DNA from: Halocafeteria seosinensis
Lineage: Eukaryota; Sar; Bigyra; Bicosoecida
Assembly (NCBI GenBank): GCA_001687465.1
Contig: LVLI01000172.1
Location: 248,001 to 312,000, forward strand
Length of the DNA stretch: 64,000 nucleotides
Reading direction: 5' to 3'
Below, in pieces: positions 11,593 to 25,200 of the stretch. Within the stretch, counting starts at the first letter, position 1, and every line of letters begins with the position of its first letter. A program made the position numbers and the translations under genes. Below the pieces are notes generated by a model. The model worked only from the letters and a program-made list of their open reading frames with translations. It was not told the origin of the DNA and ran no database searches.

Positions 11593-14500
11593 ATGGCCCC
11601 TTCTTCCACCAAGAAACAAGTTCATCAGGGAAGTCAGCATACTGCCGAATCCGCAGGCGAGAGAAAGGAGCCAGAGGAGCAGGAGAAAGCGTCCTTTTCG
11701 AGCCGTGTCTGCGTCAAACAGCTTCCTAAATACGTCGATGAACAGCGTTTAAAGGATCATTTCCAAGCCAAAGGGACCATAACCGATGTTAAATTGCTTC
11801 GGAAAAAGTACGTGCAGCTTGATGTTGCGTCGGCTGAATTCAATTCATTAAATTCATGTGAGCCATTTGCCCTCGCTCCAGAGATGGACGTTCCCGGCAA
11901 TTAGCATTTGTTGGGTTCCGAACGCCAGAAGAAGCCCAAACAGTAGTCGAATATTTCGACAAGTCCAGGATCGATACAACTCCTATTCGAGTGGAATTTG
12001 CGAAGAAAGTACGTCGAGGCTGTGTGCGGAGCTTGAGTTTCTTGAATGAACGAAACGAAGTTCGCCCTTTTACAGATTGGCGAAGATGAGCGAGCAAAAT
12101 CCGACAAGGCAAAGGCACTGGCGAAGCAGCGTCAACACCCTAATGCCGCTAATAGTGATATCATGGGTGATGCGACCAAAGGTCAAGCGTCAGGCTCACG
12201 GTTTTCTGACCAACACCTGCAAACGATAATCAACCTCGCCTCCGAAAAGGGTATTGACATCCAGGGCGAGCAGTTCCGAGTACGTCATTTCTGCGAGGAG
12301 GCTCGCGCACATATATGGGCTTTGATTGTAATGCACTAGTTCTGTACTGAGTTTACAGGAATTTCTCTCCGTTATGAAGTCGCGAAAGCAATCTAAAGCC
12401 TGGGGCAACGACGACATGGCTTCCGAGCAGACCAGGACCATTCTGGACAGATTCTTGGAGAGAAAGGACAAGAAAGGACGCAAACCCTCCGCTAAGGAGA
12501 GTTCCAAGACGCACGAAAAGCAAGGAAAGAGGGAAGAACTTGAGAACAAGGAAGCTACAGAAGCAATCGAAGATGTAGAAGAGGACGAGCCTAGTGATGA
12601 AGAAAAAGAAGAGTCTAACGATGAAGATAAAACGACCGCACCAACTCAACACATGAGTGACTTAGACTTTCTCCGCAAGAAAATGAATGCTGACTTTTCT
12701 GACTCGGAATTCTCTGATGACGACGAGTCTGGCACCCAGCTGAATGGAAACTCCACACTTGAACAAAACAAAGAAAGCACGAATGTAGATATGTTGAAGG
12801 CTTCCTCGGATGAAGGGATTGCTGCTTCTTCCCACGAAGAGGGAGCGGTAAACCATACTGACACTAGGAATGAAAGTGGTGATAATGACGATGAGTCACT
12901 CATCGAAACCGGACGAATCTTCGTTCGAAATCTTCCATACTCATGCTCTTCCGAGGATGTGCAACAGTTTTTCCAGCATTACGGCGAAATAGCCGATGTT
13001 AATATTCCCGTAGACTCCTCAGGACGTTCTAAAGGTTTTGCCTACGTGACATTCATGATCCCCGAGCATGCTGTGACTGCTCTGTCTGAAGGTGACTCAT
13101 CAATTTTTCAAGGTCGGATCTTGCACATCTTGCCTGCGAAACCACTGCCTTCGGACGAGGAGCATGTGAAGCGTAAGCAACCTTCCACGTTTAAAGAACA
13201 GAAAGAGGAAGAACGGAAAGCCAAAGCGATTGGAGGTGAGGAGCGAAAAGCGTGGAATCCTCTTTTTGTTCGAAACGACACACTTGTTCGGTCAGTTGCT
13301 AACCGGATGGATATGAAGGAGGTATGACCGTTGCTCACTGGTTATTTAGCTTGAAGACCGTACCATTTCCCATCCTGGTTACTATTCCTTATGCAGGGAG
13401 ATATATTGGATAGAGAAAGCGATAATATGGCCGTTAGGATGGCGATGGCCGAGACCGCAGTGATAAAAGAGACCAAAGATTTTTTAGCAGAGGAAGGCGT
13501 TTCTGTCACGGCTTTGGAGAAAGCGCTGCGAGGCGAAGAAGTGAAACGAAGCGACAGAACAATACTCGTGAAGAATTTGCCCCACTCGGCAGCGGAGGCT
13601 TCCTTACGCAGCCTTTTTGGTCGTTGCGGACCTACCTTGCGTATTGTGCTACCGCCATCTAAAGTGATCGCTCTCATCGAGTTTGAGCAACCTTCTCATG
13701 CTAAGTAAGTAGGGGTTTGGCATTGGAAGCTATATGTTGGATTCGCTTTAATTTTGCTGCCTTTACAGGCGAGCCTTCAAATCTATGGCCTATGCACGGT
13801 ATGAGCGAGTTCCTTTGTATTTGGAATGGGCACCCGTTGAGACATTCGAGGAAAATCAAGACCCGGAAACAGTCAAAGAAAAACTGGCTCATGCGAATGG
13901 TGAGGTGACACAAGGAACTGATCAAGTGAAGGTGAAAGAGAGCAGCACTGAAGAAGCCCCCACGGTGGAGCGAAGTAACACAGTATTTGTTAAGAATCTT
14001 AATTTTTCTTCGACCGAGGAGGCTCTTAGAGACGTATTTTCTCGAGTTGGAGAAGTAAATGCGGTTAAAATACCGACACGAGCTAACCCAAAGGCTGGCA
14101 AGCAAGGCGAGCCTGAGCGGCTCTCTATGGGCTTCGGATTTGTAGAATTTTCTGACGAAGCAGCTGCTAAGGAAGCTATCAAGCGCTTGCAAGGTGTAGA
14201 ACTAGACGACCATGCACTAGAACTCAAAGTATCCGCAAAGACCGTCAAGCCTCAAAATCAAGTAAAGCGGAGAATGTCCTCCGGCGAGAAAGTCCAAGGC
14301 AACTCCACAAAGTTATTGGTGAAGAATCTCGCCTTCGAAGCCACGAAAAAAGACTTAACTTCTCTCTTTGGAGCATTTGGGGAGCTGAATAGCGTGCGGC
14401 TTCCTCGTAAGTCAGGTGGACGTCCTCGAGGATTTGGTTTTGTCGAGTTTGTGTCGCACCAGGAGGCAGTGAACGCACTAGAGAGTCTAGCAAGTACCCA

Positions 14501-14711
14501 TTTGTACGGCCGTCACTTGGTTATCGAGTGGGCTAAGCAAGAGGACTCTTTGGAAGATCTTCAGGAAAAGGCGAAGCATTCCCATGCGAAAGCTCAAGGT
14601 AAGGACCTTCAAATGATTGAAAAATTTGGTTGTAAAGCTTAATTTATCGTAAAATCATCTTATGCAGGACAAGATGTCGTCCCCAAGCATAAGAAATCTA
14701 GGGTTGTGTGA
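11593..14711 (+). CDS. MRD1: MRD1/RBM19 rRNA-processing protein with five RRMs
   Basis: Nucleolar RNA-binding protein that acts in the small-subunit processome, needed for early pre-rRNA cleavages leading to 18S rRNA. Seven exons join in frame: 11593-11807, 11882-12008, 12076-12279, 12359-13321, 13397-13704, 13769-14598 and 14668-14711, giving 896 aa. RRM1 (residues about 38-113) is split by the first intron. RRM2 begins GRIFVRNLPYSCSSEDVQ. RRM3 begins TILVKNLPHSAAEASL and crosses intron 5 to end VPLYLEWAP, a hallmark of MRD1. RRM4 begins NTVFVKNLNFSSTEEAL and RRM5 begins KLLVKNLAFEATKKDL. A long acidic Lys/Glu linker precedes RRM2. Five RRMs match fungal Mrd1 rather than the six of animal RBM19. 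Splice sites are GTACGT/GTAAGT with CAG acceptors, and every junction keeps the frame. Confidence 0.94.
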
Positions 14712-15020
14712 AATTCGAACTTCCTAGTGGAGCAGCATCAGATTGCAAACTAGGAGGACTAGGACGCTAAAGAGGACATCATTGCGAGGAAGTACTTAAG
14801 CCTTGCTTCGGATAGATCCCGTGTGCCAGAACTATGGTATGCTTCCTGGCCGGTAGCCTAATGAAATTGCAGGCGTTAACCTCCCAGTTAGCTCACTCAG
14901 ATGTATTACTTAAGTATGCCTACTCCGGAACTGCTTATAGCTCGACGGTTGTCGTTGCATTACGTTCAACTAAAGTCGTTTGGGAGTCAAACACCGACGG
15001 TCAGATTCGTGTGGTCTCGC

Positions 15021-18000
15021 TTAGTCTTCAATGTAGCAGTAGTTCGGTAGTTTAACTTTGAATCCTGTGTATTCCCCCGCAAAGTCTGACGACTGATCCC
15101 CCACTGTTGCACATATGCGATATCCCTGGCGCCTTAAGCTCACACGACTTTCAAACTTAAATTCACTGGCGGTTAATGGGACATTTTTGGCCATCTTGTG
15201 GTTATTGAGTTCCTCTTCCTCTGGCCTCACTATCAAATGCTTGAAAGCGTCGTAACCTGCGCGGATAAGCGCTTCTTTTGTGTGATGTAGTGAGTAGGAA
15301 GGTCTTTCACTGAGGAAAACAATGTCATAGCCTCTCCGTCGCAAGAACTGGTAAAACTCAAACACGGGATACAGAGGCGGGGAATTAGCCAGATGAAACC
15401 AGTCCGGTGATGCCTGCGGAATAGAGTACGTTTACGTCGTAGCGTGAGGGTCGATGAATTTCCAAATACATACCAAGGGTACGCGTTCCAGCTGAGCCTG
15501 AGCGAAATAGGCGAAGGAAGTTAGCGCCGTATCGTCTATATCGAAGATTACAATATCCTTCTCCTTAGCTTTCTTCGTCCTGAAATATCTTCTAGCAACC
15601 TTCAAAGCGAGGCATACCTGCAGCAGGAATCCAGTATGCCACAAAGCAAATTAATGAAGAGTAAATCGATACAGCTGGATTATTAGACTTACTTCTCTGT
15701 AGTATTGGCCACTCTCTATATATCGAAGCATTGATGCTCTGACGGCGGAACCTTCGGTCATGAGATTGATTCTTGAGGGCAGGGTTGAACCCGTCCGTTG
15801 TAAGATCGTCTTCAGTGAGGCCTTTGCGGCAACATACCGGTCGCTCCTCTTAAATTGAAGCCTGTTCGAGCTCCTTGGCCTATCAAGTTTCCTGCGTGAG
15901 AGATCACTTTCTTCTTCGGTGAGCTTTATGTCACGAGTACTATGGAATGCCGCAGTGGATTCAGCATCAGATTCAATGTCCTCGTCTGTCAAAATTATGC
16001 GCGTCCTTTTTCTAATTCTGCGTCCGCTATGAACACTGCGAGGTTTAGACTTGGAGTCTTCCGATATTGGCCTGGGAGCAGTTTCATCCTCGGTGGAGTA
16101 ACGCGAGCTACGTCCGTCCCTTGACTCTGAGTGTCCTGAGTTGGGACGGCAGCCCTGCCGTTCTTCCACAGCCGGCAAGCGTTTAGCACTCGAGGGTGGA
16201 CGGGGAGGCACCATAACAGAAGCTGACTGCGTCTGTTTCAATATCCTTCCTGATCTAAACTGAGGACGTTCGTGCTTTCGCTCAGGATCAGCGATACCGG
16301 GGCTGCTTCCATGGGTGAAACTGCTTGAGCTGCGAAGTTTGGTGGAAGTACACGATACTGGTTCCTCAAATCGTTGAGATTCTGTGATGTTCTCCTTGGG
16401 CGAACTGGAGGTTTCAAAAGATGAGCGCAAGTCCCCGTCGTCGGCGAACGAAGACGATACGTTATTGGATTCTTCTTCGCTACTAGTGGGCGTTTCACTA
16501 GGTTTGCTGGTGATAGCTTCAACGCCAAAACTCGCAAGTGCTTCCGCAGCACGAGAGGTGAGCGGTAGTGAATCTTCATTGTTAGATTTTTCAGATTCAT
16601 TCGATGCAGTGGGCCCCTTAGCGTCTACGGTATCGTTTCCTTGATGGTCATTCGTTCGACTCGGAGACGGTATAAAGTCATTGAAAAAGTCGAAAGCGTC
16701 TATCGACATATGCCGAGTGTCTTTGTCCGGATGATGGCTACCAGTGCTGTCACTATCCGGTTCACTATCACTTTCTTTCTCTGCTGGGGTCGCTGGGTAA
16801 TCTTCCGCAGGAACGATATTCGGCTTAACTTCTCCCGTTGTACCGCAAGCTGCTGGCAAAGACAAACGCCGGCGAGCAGACGCTCTACGCACCTTACCAT
16901 CTCCAGTAGATCTTCGATGAACGCTTGGCCGAGTCCTCGGAGTCGTTAGCGACCAACGTCGCCCCATTCGCTTGTAATCTTTTGCCTCAGAAGAAACGCT
17001 GTCATCCGGAGGTGCAACGCCTATTGAGGTTCGACCACCGCCCTCCCTGCGATGCGGTGGCACAAGGTTTTCTGCAAACTTAGAATACAAAGTCTCATCC
17101 TCCTGATTGGATGGAATCATATATTCATATGGCAATGGTCCAACCGACCGCCTCCGTATCACCTCCTTAAAGTTGTCCTCAAATTGAGGCTGTGTATCCA
17201 AGTGCTCGCCTCTAGGAGGCGCTGGTGCTCCTTCCTCAGTGATCGCCATATTAGCCTTGATAACGGAGGATCTCCTTCGACTTATTGGATTCATTGCCGT
17301 CCCTAAATCCCCGATTAAGGCGAAGTTGAAGCAGACGTCTTGAAACTTTTTCAAGGATGAGAGTCGGTCTGCAGACTGTAATGAAGGATCGTAAAAACTG
17401 CCGATTAGTATCTTGTGGTAGCTTGCCAGAGAGACCTCCCTGGAAAGGGTATACCGGGATTTCCCAACGGTTATTTGTTGTAGAGAGGCAGGAACATTAT
17501 ATCCATCTTTACCAAAATGCTTTGGCCGCTCATAAAGCAGAGACCCTGATGCATTGGAGCAGTACAGACGGTTTTGGTAAATTGTTCTGGACGTTCCTCT
17601 GCAGAAAAACATTGTCGCGCTTTTTGCCGACGACTTTAAGTAAGATATTAGCTCAAGTCTTGCTACTGTAAGAGCCTGATTCTGGGAAGAATACCGTTTC
17701 ATTGCACCAGACGTATCCCCCTCTATAGGAGGCAGTTCATCAGTGCCATACCTGAGACGATCTTGCAGGCGTTTAACGTCTTTAATCAAGGACATGCTCC
17801 CTGGATCCTCATCGAACAGTTGATGCAGTTCTGGGACTGCTTCGTTATAATTCGAAGCAGTTACTCTGGCTTTCATTTCAGCTGCCGTTAACATGCTCGC
17901 AATCTCATTGTCGTATGGATCCAACCGTAAACCAATTCTAAAAGCCATGATCGCGTCTGAGAATTGGAATGCCCGCATCAAGGCAATTCCGAGCAAGTAT

Positions 18001-19293
18001 TGTAAGCGAGAGCTGTTGGGCACCAGGTGAACAGCACGTCTACCTAGGTTGATAGCATCCTTGACTCTGCCAAATTCCAGAAGCTGGCTCATTGCCATCC
18101 GATATGACGGCTGGTGGAGAGGGTGAGACTTAACTGACGCAAACAACGATACAAGAGCGGCCCTTCGAAAGCCTTGTAACCTGTACAGGAAATGCGGTAG
18201 ATTTGAACTATCGCAAGTTATCCATAGGGAAGCGCTGCCTCGAAGACAAACTTACATTTTTTGAAGGGCGCGTTGGAACTCTGGAATAAGCTCCTGGAGA
18301 TAACGTCGTGGAACGTTCCGGATCAAATTGCCTTGATAGTACGTTTGGATGGTATAATTGCCATCATCTTGCTGTGTTTTGACAGAATAGAGATTCACAC
18401 AGTTCTGATTCCAAGATGTATAGAAAGAAGAGTGTTCAGATTCCCAATACGCACATATTCGTAAACGACTCCCCCAAAAAGTTGATGCGTCCATTCCCGA
18501 GGGTCACCGTATCCCTCAGTGTTCAGGTATACCGGTTCCACTGCCATCTTGCTCTCCTTTCTCTTCTTATTCGTGAGTGCATCCAATTTTGGCAGTCTTG
18601 CAAAGACATGAGTTCCGCGATGCAGGTAGTCAGTGTTCGTATACAAACCTGCAATCTATGTGGGAAACAGCCGTTATTATTAACATGAGATATGGTCGGA
18701 AAAGGCGTACGTACCGTCGCAAGGGATCTGCGAGTTAAAATAAGACTACTATTTACCATACCAATAAATCTACATCGTCCCGCATGCATACTTACTTGAA
18801 TCCTATGTCCAGCCAGATGAATGTTGGTTCGGCCTAAGAAGCATCCATTGCCGTCGAGCAGTAAACTCTCTGCCAAGTTTTCAGGAGCCGTCACTTGTTT
18901 GATGTTTGAGCTCTTTCGTCCAGGTTGACGATAATAGAGCCTATCAGTGTCATCGAGACGCGCTTGGCGCAACTGGTTCTTCTCATCCTCAAAACGCTCG
19001 TCCACATGAATTCGTCGCCGTAACGTACCTAAGTAATGGTCCCTCCCCTTGAGTACATCGTTGGCCTGATGATGCGAAAACTTGAACACAGAGACCCGAA
19101 CACCCGTTATATCACACACGAACTCTCGTTTGTCCTGTCCGGCACGTTTTTCCTCCCATTGGTCGATGCGATCCTGCAAGGCAGCCTTTTCTTGAAGTAC
19201 CGACCTGTTTCTCTCCCTCCTTTCATCTCCTCGGACGATTTCCTGGAGGATATGGGATCGATTACCACCCTCCCCGCGAGTATCCGTGTCCAT
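15021..19293 (-). CDS. Fusion: Tudor-like domain, TPR-like helices, class B acid phosphatase (HAD)
   Basis: Exons on the minus strand: 19293-18796, 18727-18715, 18648-18455, 18404-18256, 18180-15693, 15617-15474 and 15413-15021; about 1292 aa. Residues 1-166 are charged and helical. Residues about 172-285 look Tudor/DUF4537-like (GTHVFARLP, LFGGVVYEY, then IRNVPRRYLQEL). Residues about 285-380 form TPR-like helix pairs (GIALMRAFQFSDAIMAF). A 700-residue Ser/Arg-rich stretch follows. From about 1095 the protein is a plant VSP-type acid phosphatase: YIESGQYYRE, nucleophile motif FDIDDT at about 1139, FLSERP, GYRICATVGDQSSDF and FKVKLPNYCYIED. Both nucleophile aspartates are present, so it may be catalytic. 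Members of this family are normally about 250 aa with a signal peptide; none is seen here. One exon of 2488 nt is open from the TPR part into the phosphatase, which argues against two genes. Confidence 0.75.
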
Positions 19294-19735
19294 GACTAGC
19301 ACCTCGCCGTTAGACTACTTGCCACTGGAGAGATATACTATCAAAACATGATAGCAGATTACAATTGTAGAATTCCTGGTCGCACGATGAGCCCGTCGCA
19401 CCTTGACTCCGAGTCTCAGCCCCACAACGGCCAACCTTGCAACGGGATCACGATTGGTAAAAAAATTTGGCTTTTGAGTGGGAATCTACCTTTTCCATTG
19501 AAGGATGCATACAGATGGAACTTTTTGAACACTGTTGGCTCTATGTTCATTGGTGTCGAGATCATCTAAGTTAAATGACGGAATTCGTTTCGACACTGTG
19601 GCGTTGCTCAATCTCCGTCCACAAGGCAAGGGAGGAAGCGGCAAGCAACAAACAAAATTGTATATGCGAGTGCCTTCTAGTTTAATTCTTCAATCGAATG
19701 CCGTAGGTACACCGGGATGTATATGCCAAACGGTG

Positions 19736-21851
19736 CTAGGATCTCCGAAGTTCTACTCCTCCTAGCCGAGGTAACGATGTGGAGATGCCAACATCTGACG
19801 GCGGTTCAGAAGGACGCTTTGCGACTGGAGGCGCCCTTGGAGCTGTGGGTCTTGGTTGAGACGATGGAGTGTCGCGAGAAGTACGACTTGTAGACGCATT
19901 AGACACAGGGGCGTGTATCGCATGAGCCTGTGCGCATCCATGGCTTGTTTGAGAGTATGCCGATGAACCATATGCTGGGGCGGGCATTGGTGAACTCTTT
20001 TCGGGGTAGTTCTGTGTTCTCTCGCGACTTCTATGGGATGGACTTGTGGATGGAGCCTTCTTCTGAGGAGTTACATACCCCTGGTGCGCATTGCTGTTGT
20101 TGGCATACGCGGGAGGGCGAAGAGATGCCGAATTATGTGCCGGTAACGGTTGAGATAGTGTCTGAGACAGCAATCGAAGACAGTCATCGAGAGTAGCCTT
20201 GAACTTTGACCAGCTCTTGAGCAATGCCTCAATGCTACCCATGTTCTCTGCAGCGAGACACTGTTCTAAGAGTTCCGATTGTACACGCTCCTGTGTTTCC
20301 TTTAGCTGGAGCGCGTCCGCTTCATTACGCGGTATCCGCTGAAGCACTGCGAAAAACGAATCAATTATTTCCTTCACATAGTTTCGTACACTTGAATCAT
20401 ATCTCAGCACCGCATTGGTATCTTTGCTACGTCTGGGAGTCATGGGGGAACCATTATTATGCGAACCACCGTCCCGGCTTCGAGGGCTCCTCCCGTGGTT
20501 GCTCCGCTTATCTAGCTGATTCCTTAAATCAACTATATATTTTGATAGTTCGTCATGCTGTTGTCGCCACATTTGTTCTTGCTGTTTCCAATAACGATGA
20601 ATACTCTCCCATTGTGCGTGGTTGTCATTCCAAGATCGCTCCCGCTCTTCAATTTGCTTTTCCCTCTCCTGCCACGCTTTTCTCCATTCTTCCTCCCGTC
20701 CCCGAAGTATTTTTTGCCAGTAAGAATCTTCGTTTTCTGTGTCTTCCATTATAACGCTCAGACGGTGCTCCGTTGAGTCGTCTAAGCTCTTGGGCTGACC
20801 ACCATTGAACGATGAGTATTCAAAAGGAATTAAATCGTCCTCTCGTAGCACTTCATCTTGCGATGAAGCAGAATCGACGCTATTGAGTCTTTCACCAAAG
20901 AATTTTACTTTTTTGCTGGAACTAGTTGGAGAGGCCTCTTGGTTCTTTTCCTTTACTTGTGGCTCAGGTGGACTGCGTTTCTTGGCGCCGCTATAATGTG
21001 CCAATTGGGCTATCGCGTGTATAGTTTTGCCACTGAATTTCTTGAAATCGTGCCGAATAAACTCTTCGAACCTTATGTGAGCAAACCGAATTTGTTCGAG
21101 AGCATCTTTGATCCTCCTTTTCTTTCGCACTAGTAACTCGGTTAGTTCCTCCTTCATATGGTAGTTATCCTCCAAGCTCTTGTTGAGCCGCGCTTCGAGT
21201 GAATGTATCCTGTTTATCAGGTTCTCTCTTTGCTTTGGTGATTCTTTCTGTTGGATACGATTCGGTGATTCGCCTTGCAGACTGGATCGCTCACGGATGG
21301 TACATGTTGCCTGATAGATTGATCTTGTCAGGAATGCCCTGTGAGGAGAGCTTCGAGTTTCTGTCCTCTCATATTTGGGGGTATGTGACGAAAGCTGCGA
21401 TGCAGTGTATGACCTTGTCAGAGGTGAAGATGAATACGGCCGAGCCCTCGGAGGGCTAACTGCAGAGGGTGTACCCGAAGTTTCCCAGTTTCGATCCGGG
21501 TTCCGTTCACTAAATGACCGTTCTAATTTCCTAGAAGTCGGGGGAGAATTCGACGAACGCGTTCGTTCACCCGCCGGTGGTTGCCGACTGCTCCAGGATG
21601 ACGACGGGGACAATTCACGGTGTTGATATTTCTGCGAACTTCCGGCACTGGAGTGGGAACGAGGGGAATAGGATTGCTTCATGGTCCGTAATTCTTCCGC
21701 CATATCTCCCATTTGGTCCAGAAGTTCCCACAGAGTATTTCTGACAGACAGACAGACATACAGGCGTACTCGAGCACAAGCACACCCTTTCTCGTTGGTG
21801 GTGAACTTACTGGTCTAAATTGCCGGGCTTACCACTCGTACCACCACTCAT
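19736..21851 (-). CDS. Ser/Arg-rich coiled-coil protein, unknown function
   Basis: I do not recognise the family. Exons 21851-21811 and 21740-19736 join in frame across a 70-nt GTAAGT...CAG intron; the product is 681 aa. The short first exon adds a Gly/Ser leader and the junction restores the helical segment TLWELLDQMGDMAEELRTM. Residues about 40-160 are Ser/Arg/Pro-rich. Residues about 180-245 form a coiled coil (RIHSLEARLNKSLEDNYHMK). Residues about 345-425 form a second, unusually Trp-rich coiled coil (SYWQKILRGREEEWRKAW, then YWKQQEQMWRQQHDELSKY). A helical domain near 470-545 follows, then a Pro/Ser/Ala-rich tail. The gene is divergent from the OFD1-like gene across 401 bp. A cytoskeletal or centrosomal scaffold is a guess from composition only. 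Confidence 0.72.
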
Positions 21852-22252
21852 TGTGGTGGTTCGCTTCTCTGTGTCTGTTAAACTACCGGTATTGGATAGG
21901 GCTCACTTCCTACTACTACTGAAATTTCATGCCCGTATCCCTCCTTATTGCATGCATGCTTTTGCCAACTGGTGAACTGGAGCCACGGAGACACTCCCAA
22001 GGAACAAAATACTGCCCGTGATGGAATCAAACTGGCAGCATAGCAACCCAAATAAGCTCTCTCAAGGGGTCAAGCGCGCTCTAACCGTCAAGACAGCAAT
22101 CAAATCGTCGACTTAATTCAAACATTCAAATGAGTGAGGATATCATATTGTCCTAATGTGATGGGTTGTACGGTATATAGGGATATATGCACCTTTGTCT
22201 ATATGCCTTGTTTTGTCGGAGAGCAACAGAGGGAAACATTAGAGGGATAAAA

Positions 22253-25200
22253 ATGGAGGAAGAGGAAAGTGTGTCTTCGATCCGGGAAGATCACCACTTC
22301 CAAACGGGACGGAATGAGTCCTATAACAAGCCACAGACGGCTTCCCAGTCATTCACGTCCCGTGATGAAGATGAAGTAGAGGAGGAAGATGAGACCTACT
22401 CGTTCACGTTCGAGGAGCAGCAGGAGGGAAGTGAGTACTCGTCGTTCAACCGTGAGGAAGAGGAGGAAGAGACAGCTACACGAAGCAGTTTGGACAGCTC
22501 TCAACGACCTATACGGTCCTCCCGCAGTCGAAGGGACAAGAATACCGAGCATGAAGAGGAGGCGAGTAGGTACAGAAGAAGAAAGCACCGAGAGTATACC
22601 GACGAGGAAGAAAGCATGGCTATGAAACGCCAAGTACCCAACGGCGAGTTACGCCAGAAAGTGTACAAGACACTGGCGAAAGACGGCGTCATTCAAAAGG
22701 CGACAGCGTTGATGCGAGAACATGTTATTCGAGCGTTGTACAAGGGCGGCAAGAATGGGGTATCCAAGCAAAAATTGGATGGTACTACAACGGACCCTAC
22801 AGATAGTAATGGAACGTCCACGGAAATGACACTTCTCTCGGATGGACTGGTGCTGGAACATCTTGTCCGGAAACAGTATTCCAGTTCCGCTAGTGTTTTT
22901 GAAGCTGAGGCAGTGAAGGGGTGCACAACATTGGCGGATAATCGTGCGGCCATTCGACGGGTATGTTCCATCGCGACCTGACTTGGACTCTACGTCTTCG
23001 GTGTGTATGAGTATTTGTGTATGAGTGCAGCAACTGGGAATACCTAACGAAGATGATGATGATCATTCATATATGTCCTTGCTTGAGAATTTGTTACTGA
23101 AAATTCCCACTTACATAGGTGAGACGAAGGACAGAACGAAGCAAACTGATGCAACATCCAACAAGCCAATCTCTCTGTGTAAGTTCGGTGTCCAGAGGAG
23201 GTACTCGCTTCTATATTTTGATCGGGTTTTATCGAAATGTGCAGCGGATCGGCTTGCGCGTGTCCAATCCAAGTATGAATCATATACCCCCAATCAGCAC
23301 GAGCTAAATGAAAGAATGGCACGTTATCAAGCAGAATGTGACGCTAGAACTCGGGAAGAAATTGATGCTCAGGTGGCTCAAATACGGCAAGTAGAGTTGA
23401 CTCGACTGCGGCGGCAGTTGACTGGTCAATTCCAAGAAGAGAAGGAGCAGCTTCGGAACCAGTTTCAGGAAGAGTATAAGCAGAAGTACAAAGAGCAGAT
23501 GGACAGGTTAGAACAAGAGCGTCAACGCTTGCATCAGCAACGCAGGGATCTCGAGCAAGAGCAGTATGAATCTCGACAGAAAATTCTCCTGGATTTAGGT
23601 AAGCTGCGAGAGCGGGAAAACGAATTAAAGCGTTCCTCAGAGTTAGACTCTAGAGCTCTGGAATGGGAGAGAAAGAAAGTACAAGAGCTTGAAGATCAAA
23701 TGCGTGGACGGGCTTATGTTAACTACCAATTTCAGAAAGAAGGATTAGGAACATCGGGTCCCCAATATAAGGCCTCAGAGACTCAAACGGAAGGTTCTCG
23801 TCCGGGGGATGCGGACGCCGAGTCAGAAGTGAAGGCGCAGGACGAATTACAGTCATTGAAAGAGAGCTACTCAAAGCTCGAAAAAGAGAATGAGCAACTT
23901 CATAGCGAATGTGAAGAACTAAGGATGGAGTTGGAGGACGCTAAGAAGAAAGTTTCGTCAGTCTCATCGAAGAATTCCGAGTACGAGCAAACAATCCAAG
24001 AAAAGGACAATCAACTTTTGTCAACTGAAAGACAACTACAATGGAAGCTCAAGAAGGAACTCGAACAGCTGGAATGGGAAAAGCAATATCAGCAGGACCA
24101 ACGAGAGCGTGAATGGAAAAATGCTTATTCTAAACTATCCAGTCAAATCGAAGACTTGAAAGCCGAGCGACAGGAGCTGGAAGAAAGGGTTTCTGACGCG
24201 AGATCCAACGAAGAAGCCGCCCGTAGGGAAGTAAAAGAACTTTCGCGACTTCTAGATGCCGCTAAACAGAGTTTGCGAGAACCGCAGTGGAAAAAATCGT
24301 TGGAAGACATGACAAACTCAGCGCGGAAAAGCGTACGCCCACCTGTTGCATCCCGTACCGACCCGAGGTCACTGGTCAAGAACATGCATTCTTGGCCATC
24401 GGAAACGGATAATAAGCCACCTGTATACTTCACAGCTCAGCCCGGGTTCCACCCGCTGCAGCAATCTCAGGCGTACGAGCAGAACGTTTACACGATGGGT
24501 GGAAACGCTGACGCAGGCAGGCACTGGATGGCTCAGACTGACTCTATCTCACAGGGAGGACATCCCCCTTCGTCCGCGAGTACTTTCAACGGCTCTGAAG
24601 TGCAGAACATGTATCAACATCTAGAATCCCCTTGGGTCGGGGCTTATCCTAGTACTCACTCTCAGCTGGGGAACCGTGCGCCAAATCACGGTGAGAGTAC
24701 AATAGGGGCCCAATTTTCTTGGACGACAAGGTCAGACTTCAGTGCCACGAAGTTAACAACGACATCTGGTATGGAGCATAGAGACCCTGCAGAAGCAAAC
24801 GAGGGGACCAAGACGCAACAGAAAACAGATTGGGCCGATAAACGCTCAACTACGACTTCAGTTGGTACAGATGGATTTTACAGCGGAGGCCGGAGCCTTC
24901 CAGTTTCCTCTCAAGAAGTTGGCGGGCTTCGGAATGATACTCCTCATATGGCAGGGGAGACTTCACATCCAACCCTGACGACTGCTGCTTCTGCTGGAAT
25001 AGCGGCTCCTAAACGTATCTTTACGAGCGCTCCAGAAACCCTTCACACCAGTCAGGTTGCCCGTCGCGACAGTTCAAGTAGCGCAACAGAACCCGATAGT
25101 AACGTTCGCACCACCGATGCAATCGCCGCAAAGGGACAACCCGAACATATACCATCGACAACTTTGACGAGAGCCATCGAAGTCGGCTCTCGGGCTGAAC

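Noticed and set aside
15021-15644. A free-standing short acid phosphatase gene
   Set aside because: The exon carrying the nucleophile motif has no start codon. Its only good splice partner is the 2488-nt exon, which supplies the helix YIESGQYYRE that the family requires just before it.
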